Shown one piece after another: positions 58,580 to 64,000 of a stretch of DNA of 64,000 nt. The notes below the pieces were generated by a model, which saw only the letters and a program-made list of their open reading frames with translations, did no database searches and was not told the origin of the DNA. Position numbers and translations under genes: made by a program. Source of the DNA: Ryuthela nishihirai (Eukaryota; Arthropoda; Arachnida; Araneae; Heptathelidae); assembly GCA_038380435.1 (NCBI GenBank), contig JAWZYU010000001.1:19634001-19698000 (forward strand). Direction: 5' to 3'. How positions within the stretch are numbered: the first letter of the stretch is position 1; the number at the start of each line of letters is the position of its first letter.

Positions 58580-59600
58580 AAAGGAGAGGGTGTTGTCTCC
58601 AGATGTGCAAATTGTGGACACCATATGAAGTTGTCAGATAGGGAGAGGCAAACAGCATGGATTTTACAACGGAAGCACAAGACCATGACACCACAAATAG
58701 CAGCAGAATTGAAAACTAGTCAGAATGATCCCATTTTCATCATAACAGTTCGTCGGGAACTTTATCGTGCCAGTATTTATGCCTGGGCTGCAATCCACAA
58801 ACCTCCGATTACCAACATCAATGCAACAAAATGTGTAAAGTCATGCAAAGAACATAAAAACTGGGATGATAAAGACTGGCAATATGTCATCTGGTCTGAT
58901 GAATCATGCCTCACAGTTTCCCACCACTGCTAGAGTGGCGAAAACCTGCAGAAGCATTGGAAAGGCCGCCATCCATTGGACGGGAGGAGCCACACCCTGT
59001 GCACGTTAAAGAACACACTGGATGGCCTTGACGGGAGGCTACCATCTGTCTCCCAACAGCTGTTCCAGTGGGTCCCTCCCCCAACCTTCTCTGAGCCTTC
59101 GGGGTCCTTGTGACCTGGCCATTTAGCCCATTGTGTGCAAAAAAGTGTCACTCAGAGGGAAAACAACCCAACCCTGCAGAAGCATACCATCCTGACTGAA
59201 GCATGGGGGTGGATCCCTGATGCCATGGGGGGCCATATCATGACATTCCTTAGAGCCATTAGTTATTCTGCAAGGTCGTGTCACATTCGCAACGTAAGAA
59301 TCCATTCTCAGGGACAATCTGCACCCAATGTTGTGGGCATTCTTCCCTAATGACCATCCCTGGTTTCAAACAGATAATGTGATGAGAATTGTGCAAAACA
59401 TGTCAAGTTGTGGTTTGCAGAGCATGAGGATGAAGTACAGCTGCTACTCCGGCCACCTCAATATTATTGAACATTTACGAGAGTATCTGGAGCACAAGGT
59501 CAGATCACACTTTCCACCTCCAGCATCACTGGCACAGTTGGACCATATTTTATAGGAAGAATGGTCAAACATTCCATTACCGTATATGCATGACTTGTAT
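58580..59600 (+). pseudogene. Tc1-like transposase, remainder, split by a SINE
   Basis: It reads HHMKLSDRERQTAWIL, TVRRELYRASIYAWAAIHKP, YVIWSDESCLTV (first catalytic Asp-Glu), and after the SINE FQTDNVMRI (second Asp) and HLNIIEHLREYLEHKVRSHF (third, Glu kept), then LAQLDHIL before a stop. All three acidic residues survive, but stops and shifts inactivate it. Confidence 0.82.
58958..59172 (+). mobile_element. SINE-A copy 4, shortened, with 13-bp target duplication
   Basis: It lacks the tRNA-like head and has an internal deletion near 58980, but keeps gtgcacgttaaag, ggatggccttgac, cccaacagctgttcc and the 3' end aaaacaacccaac. The 13-bp cctgcagaagcat flanks it at 58945-58957 and 59173-59185. 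It interrupts the Tc1 transposase. Confidence 0.9.
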
Positions 59601-59778
59601 AAGTCTATTTCATGTTGAACTGTATCTGTTCTGAACACACAAGGTAAGCTTACAGAGCTTATTAATAAAATGTTCTCCACAAACAATACATTTCCATTAT
59701 TTTGATAAAGCTCTGTAAGTACACTTGTACTGCCTTAGTGTTATTGTGTTGAAAAACTCTCACAGGGTTTGGCAACTG

Positions 59779-60044
59779 TAACAATGGCCTAAATTTTTCT
59801 TTAAAAAAGAAACTAAATTTATTTTGAATTAAACAAAACAGTTCATATTACATACCAAAAGAAATGTTAACTCTGAATAAAAAAATAAACTAAAACAAAT
59901 TCTACTTAAAGGTAAAATACGTTATTAATTCATTCATTGGGACTTTTGAAACAATAAAAAAAAACACTCACCACTTTAACCATTCCAGTGTCGTACGTAT
60001 ATGTTGACAGAATCCGAAATGAGAGGCTGAGGACGCCGATATGT
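59779..60044. repeat. AT-rich segment ending in a piece of repeat E
   Basis: From about 59988 the phrase gtatatgttgacagaatccg matches the start of repeat E at 17698 and 60494. The rest is featureless. Confidence 0.5.
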
Positions 60045-60472
60045 CCTGTTTGACATGCCTGCCCACTGCATTCTAGGTCTCCCCTTCTTTCTGAGGTCTT
60101 TAGGCACACTGTTCATAACCTATTCCCTTTCTACAGTTATAAATATGGGCAACAAGGCCAAACCAACAGTCTCTCTCTTTGCACAATATGCTACTCAAAG
60201 GAGGTTGCCAACTCCTTTGCCTTACCTCATTACTTACAAAGTTGAACCATCTAATGCTCAAAATACACTGCATAAATATCTAGAATCAAAAGCATCAAGT
60301 TTCCAGTTAACTTGTTTACAAAGGGTCCACATTTCACTACCATAACCAACTCTAGGAAGAAATCAACTATTACACAGTCTAATTTTAGTCTTTATGTGTA
60401 TACACCTATTTCTCCACACTCTCCATTAGATTTTTAAAAGTCCCTGCAGCAATCCCTATTTGTCTGTTAATC
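60045..60472 (-). mobile_element. LINE-8: RTE-like fragment of the 3' part
   Basis: The block ctgcccactgcattctaggt and agtttccagttaacttgt follows the LINE C-terminal region on the minus strand, as at 6540-6900. It lacks the extreme 3' end. It lies between two copies of the repeat E start (59988 and 60480), which suggests a duplication or recombination rather than a simple insertion. Confidence 0.75.
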
Positions 60473-61310
60473 CTTCCAGTGTCCACATCGTTTGTATATG
60501 TTTCCAGAATCCGAAATAAGAGACAAAGGAAGAATGTATGTTTTTAGCACAAAAAAATTTTTAAATGAAAATTGCTGTTGTAATTTATATACATATCTTA
60601 TAAAAATATGTAATTCAGGCTTGAAAAATAGTATTTTGTTTTTAATTTGGAACATACTTTATTAAACTACAATACAAATTATCTGAAAAAGCCATCTGTG
60701 TTGTGTTGTTTTACCTCTGAGCGACACTTTTTTTCACACCATGGGCTAAATCCCGTAGGCTCAGAGAAGGTTGAGGGAGGGGACCCACTGGAACAGCTGT
60801 TGGGAGACATATTAGCCTCCCGTCAAGGCCATCCAGTGTGTTCTTTAACGTGCACAGGGTATGGCTCTCTTGCACACAGAGCAATGGCTTAACGTCCCAT
60901 CCAACAGACCACGGTCTTTCCAAGCCCATCGGTGTCCCCTACTGACCGTGGGCAGGGCAGTGAGTTTTGCGGAGATAAGTCAACACTGACCCAGTTGGGA
61001 CTCTAAACCTGGGAACTGCAGATTACGAGCCTGGACCACTTCCAACTGAGCCACCTGATTGCCATTTCTTAAAAGCACTACACGGTATTGCTGATTTGCT
61101 TGTTAACATTCCTATTTGCTGAAGCAACCTTCTGATTTAAGTGCACAAGATTGATTTGAACTATTATCAATAAATTTTTCCTTAAATTTTTGAAAATCTA
61201 AAAAAATTTAACAAAAAAATTTGCTATTTTTAAAAATGGTAGATTTTGGAAGTAATTACAAAGTATGTACTACCACTTTTTTTCCCCCATTTCACACTCA
61301 TTTCTGTTAT
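60473..61310. repeat. Repeat E, copy split by SINE-A
   Basis: 60490-60698 and 61050-61310 match 17698-18130 with a gap exactly at the SINE. Phrases shared include cttataaaaatat-taattcaggctt and tttggaagtaatta. Confidence 0.78.
60699..61049 (-). mobile_element. SINE-A copy 5
   Basis: It has the 3' end at left (gttgtgttgttttacctct) and the tRNA-like head at right, with a decayed B box (gggactctaaacctggg on the plus strand). Flanks gccatctg (60691-60698) and gccacctg (61050-61057) are a short target duplication. The empty site is kept at 17915-17940 (gccatctgattgcc). Confidence 0.85.
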
Positions 61311-61606
61311 TAACCTATTTCAGTGCTCCCAAAATTATATTTTATCATTTTTCCAGCATTCTATGCATCTTTCCCACTTTTAAAATGGAAGTAAAAACAT
61401 CCTTGTCAGAAATTCTGATTGCAGCTCTATTACATTATGAGTATAACGAATTTAAATATAATGTAATTAAGTATAATGTTATTTACATTATACTTAATTA
61501 TGTTATGGCTCACTGAGGAGAGCTCACTAACAAGAGGCAGATGGCTGACACATGCTATTTCCATTTCATGTGCTATAAGTGGCTCCCATTGTGTTTAGTT
61601 TTGGTC

Positions 61607-61795
61607 CAGCATATTGGATAGCGCACTTGACTGCTGATCTAAAGGACTGGGTTCGAGCCCCGAGTAAGGCATGGATGTGTTTTTCTGCTGAGGTCCTGCC
61701 ATCCTCACAGACCTACTATGGCAAATAAATTGACAGGCTCCTGTCAGATCTGTGACAAGCAGCTGTTTCAGGAGGCATTTATTTTATTTTAAAAT
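61607..61795 (+). mobile_element. SINE-C copy 2
   Basis: The tRNA-like head has ttggatagcgcacttgactg and a clear B box gggttcgagcccc, then the shared body aaggcatggatgtgttttt, ctgaggtcctgccatcctca, and the end caagcagctgtttcaggagg. It is a member of the same family as 53726 and 63856. Confidence 0.82.
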
Positions 61796-61891
61796 TAGTA
61801 TTTACTTTTTTTTACATTTAAACCTTAGTTTTCATTTCAGTAGATTAATTTTCGTCAATTTATCTTTTGGCTAATAAGTATTAATTTTTCA

Positions 61892-62272
61892 TAGTTATGT
61901 TACATCAGGTGGCTGGTCTACAACTTGTTATGGATATTTTAATATCGCATTAGACTATATGTTAATTATTGTATTATTTATTACTTTTCCAGTAAAACTT
62001 TGATCTGGTATTATTTTCTGAAAATAAATGAGGTCTTGGATATGGAAGCAAATTTATTTCTGTAAGTTTGCAATCTTTTAGTCAGCTGATTTATTGATCT
62101 TTCTGAGTTATGCTACATCGGACACGGCTTTAAAGTTGTTGCAGATATTTTAACTCCCATTAGGTTATATGTAATTTTCATTTTATTATTTCTTGGGTTT
62201 TTAGTAAAAAAACTTTGAACTTTTACTTTTTTTCTGAAAATGAATGTCTTGGATATGGAAGAAAAATAGACT
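61892..62272. repeat. Diverged tandem repeat, two units about 216 bp apart
   Basis: Unit one (tatgttacatcaggt to gtcttggatatggaag) and unit two (tatgctacatcggac to gtcttggatatggaag) share the order of several phrases, including gatattttaa, attaggttatatg-like, aaactttga and tttctgaaaat-aatg. No function is evident. Confidence 0.7.
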
Positions 62273-62388
62273 TCCTTGCCACGGAATTCAGCAGTCATGT
62301 GGGATGGCAATTTCGGGAAGGCTTCCCCTCTGCTAAACTCACTGACTATTTCAAGTAAGAGTTTTTATGTTTATATTAAATGATTTTA

Positions 62389-62421
62389 AAGCCCCCCCCA
62401 CCACCACCACCACCACCACCA
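62389..62421. repeat. (CCA)n microsatellite
   Basis: A C-run followed by about eight cca units. Confidence 0.95.
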
Positions 62422-62997
62422 AGTACCTTGGCTGTGCCACACAGATGATATAACACTTTTTTTTTTGCTTTGGTGCACAAACTTTTCTGCACTTAGCCAA
62501 GATCGCCAAACTTCAACACTCAAAGAAAAAATTCATAATGTTTAGTAAAAAAAAAGCAGACAAGTTTTTTTTTTTCTATTTCATAACCAGTTCGGAAAAT
62601 CCCATGAATGTGAGAAGCCCAAGTCACTTTGCATAACACTGGCCTTGTTTAAAATATAAGATACTGAAAAAATCATTAAAAGAAATAAAAATCATATTTC
62701 AGGTTGAATATTATATTATTTGGAAGGAAATTTCCTTTCGATAGACATTTTAACCATTTTTATTCATCAGGTTTTCCAAAATGAAACCTTAATTGTATAG
62801 TGCAATCTTTTTTCACCATATCACATTGAAAAAGGTTTATTAAAATCAATATGCTTCTAAATTTTATTATATATTTATTTTCATAAAACTCAATGAAATT
62901 CTGATTAATTTGGTAGATTGTTTTTTTTTTAATTCTAAATTAGACTTGTTTATCTGACTCTGCCCAATTGGCTAAAAGCCTGGAATTTTTCTCATAG

Positions 62998-63495
62998 TAT
63001 GGTACAGAGAAAAAAATTACAAAACAAGAGATATTTACTTGAAACCAAAAAAATAATTTTTTCGCTATTCAGAAATAGCCTTTCTTTTTACATATTAATT
63101 TTTATTTTTTCTTCCATTTTCTTCTTTTTTTTTGAAGAAAAAAGAAAGAAATTCAGAATTTCTTTTTTCTTCTTAATCATGTGCATTATAATCATTTCTG
63201 TATATTAGTTGTTTTTTTTTATAAATTTTTATTTGTGTTAACAGATACATTTTTTTACTACATGACTCTAAAAAAGTCCTATTAAAATAAAACATGGTCT
63301 TTTTTGTTAAATATTATAATTTCAGAAAATCCAGAATGAAATGCTGATTAATTTGGCATACAACATACCATAATTCCTTTCATTAGTTATTTGACAGAAA
63401 AGTTCAAAAGTAAATTTTTTGGGGGGCTGACCATAGGGATAAAATAGCTTGGCGTCTGGATGGAAACCAGTTTTTCAGGCTAGACGCTGGAAGGG
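62998..63495. mobile_element. Repeat F copy 2 ending in a TTAA-type terminus
   Basis: It matches 37820-38215. The right end reads aaccagtttttcaggctaga and cgctggaagggTTAA. That end is the inverse of the left terminus of the TTAA element at 43564 (CTCTTCCA..CAGCCTGAAAAACTGGTTT), so F belongs to that group. It abuts LINE sequence at 63500, and the left terminus was not found. Confidence 0.68.
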
Positions 63496-63499
63496 TTAA

Positions 63500-63855
63500 T
63501 ATTGGCCCTATATCCCATTCTGAAGTTATATTGGCTCTTTCTAAACTTAAACTACATAAATCCCCACGGGTTGATGAAATTACAATGAAATGCTTAGAGC
63601 TGGGAATGTTTATGTTACCACATGGCTACCTGAAATTTTGAAAATCTTTTATGATAAAGGAATCATTGCTAAGGATTTTACCAGAACTATTGTACCTATT
63701 TTTAAAAAATATGATCACAGTTCTTGTGGAAACTATAGGGGTATCAGCCTACTTTCTTTTCCAGATAAAGTTCTTTCCATGATTGTGGTTAACAGAATTA
63801 AGAATCTGGTTGATGGATAATTGAGTGAAGAGCAGTGTGAATTAAAAAGTGGTAA
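63500..63855 (+). mobile_element. LINE-9: RTE-like RT fragment
   Basis: It reads SKLKLHKSP-like sequence then MLRAGNVYVTTWLPEILKIF, DKGIIAKDFTRTIVP, FKKYDHSSCGNYRGISLLSF and VVNRIKNLVDG before a TAA in place of a Gln codon. It is the fingers part of the reverse transcriptase. It starts at the TTAA element and is cut by a SINE at 63856. Confidence 0.82.
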
Positions 63856-64000
63856 GTGGCAGTCCTATGGCCGAGTGGTTAGCACGCTTGGCTACTGCTC
63901 TAAGGAACCAGGGTTCGAGCCCCAGATAAGGCATGGATGTGTGTGTCATTTTTCTGCTGAGGTCCTGCCATCCTCTCAGATCTACTTTGGCATATAAACT
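63856..64000 (+). mobile_element. SINE-C copy 3, running off the window
   Basis: The best head of the family: gtcctatggccgagtggtta with agcacgcttggctactgctc, and B box gggttcgagcccc, like class II tRNAs (Ser or Leu). The body aaggcatggatgtgtgtgtc and tgctgaggtcctgccatcct follows and is cut by the window edge. Confidence 0.85.

Larger units (their letters stand above)
57722..59778 (+). mobile_element. Tc1-like transposon interrupted twice
   Basis: The left end agttgcaaccc and the right end, inverse of CAGTTGCCAAACCC, are short inverted repeats, with TA at 59779-59780. Subtracting an unidentified insert of about 485 bp (58095-58579) and the SINE-A with one 13-bp duplication leaves about 1.33 kb, a normal Tc1 length. 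Confidence 0.72.

Overview
The window is animal nuclear DNA, AT-rich, and almost entirely made of old transposable elements lying in the introns of one recognisable host gene. Three minus-strand exons with correct splice sites and reading phase (31855-31918, 18771-18802, 15471-15548) encode residues 9-66 of a UBE2D-type ubiquitin-conjugating enzyme (effete/UbcD1 group). The predicted residues fit the arthropod effete protein. The first coding exon and the exon with the catalytic cysteine were not found here. The repeat mix (DUF4817-type mariners, Tc1, RTE-like LINEs, FP-domain LINE ORF1, Penelope-like fragments, tRNA-derived SINEs, TTAA-flanked MITEs) suits an arthropod with large introns, possibly a chelicerate; the taxon is inference only.

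Layout. 1-6.4 kb: a FP-domain LINE ORF1 relic, a DUF4817 mariner relic, a SINE and a degenerate repeat field. 6.4-10.1 kb: a full-length RTE-like LINE (minus) carrying a small internal inverted duplication. 10.1-15.3 kb: a Tc1 relic, a mariner holding a nested inverted-dimer SINE, and a Tc1 with clear ends. 15.4-32 kb: the three UBE2D exons, with Tc1, LINE, Penelope-like, mariner and MITE copies in the introns. 32-41 kb: a non-autonomous Tc1, inverted tRNA-like SINEs, TTAA MITEs, a hAT-like MITE with a perfect 8-bp duplication, and a mariner with a SINE inside it. 41-53 kb: a LINE interrupted by a TTAA element, a second inverted-dimer SINE, and a Tigger/pogo transposon split by a full-length LINE with target-site duplications. 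53-64 kb: a young mariner derivative with 91-bp inverted repeats, a Tc1 interrupted twice, further SINEs, a LINE 3' piece and a partial LINE at the right edge.

The most distinctive signal is a set of tRNA-derived SINEs built as antisense arm, sense arm, then an unpaired 3' tail. Three of them are bounded by 11-17 bp target-site duplications (13181-13458, 35985-36352, 46784-47174). The two related copies have different central junctions, which points to independent twin-priming-like insertion events rather than one inherited palindrome. No transposon here looks intact. The only sequence likely to be under coding constraint is the UBE2D exons.
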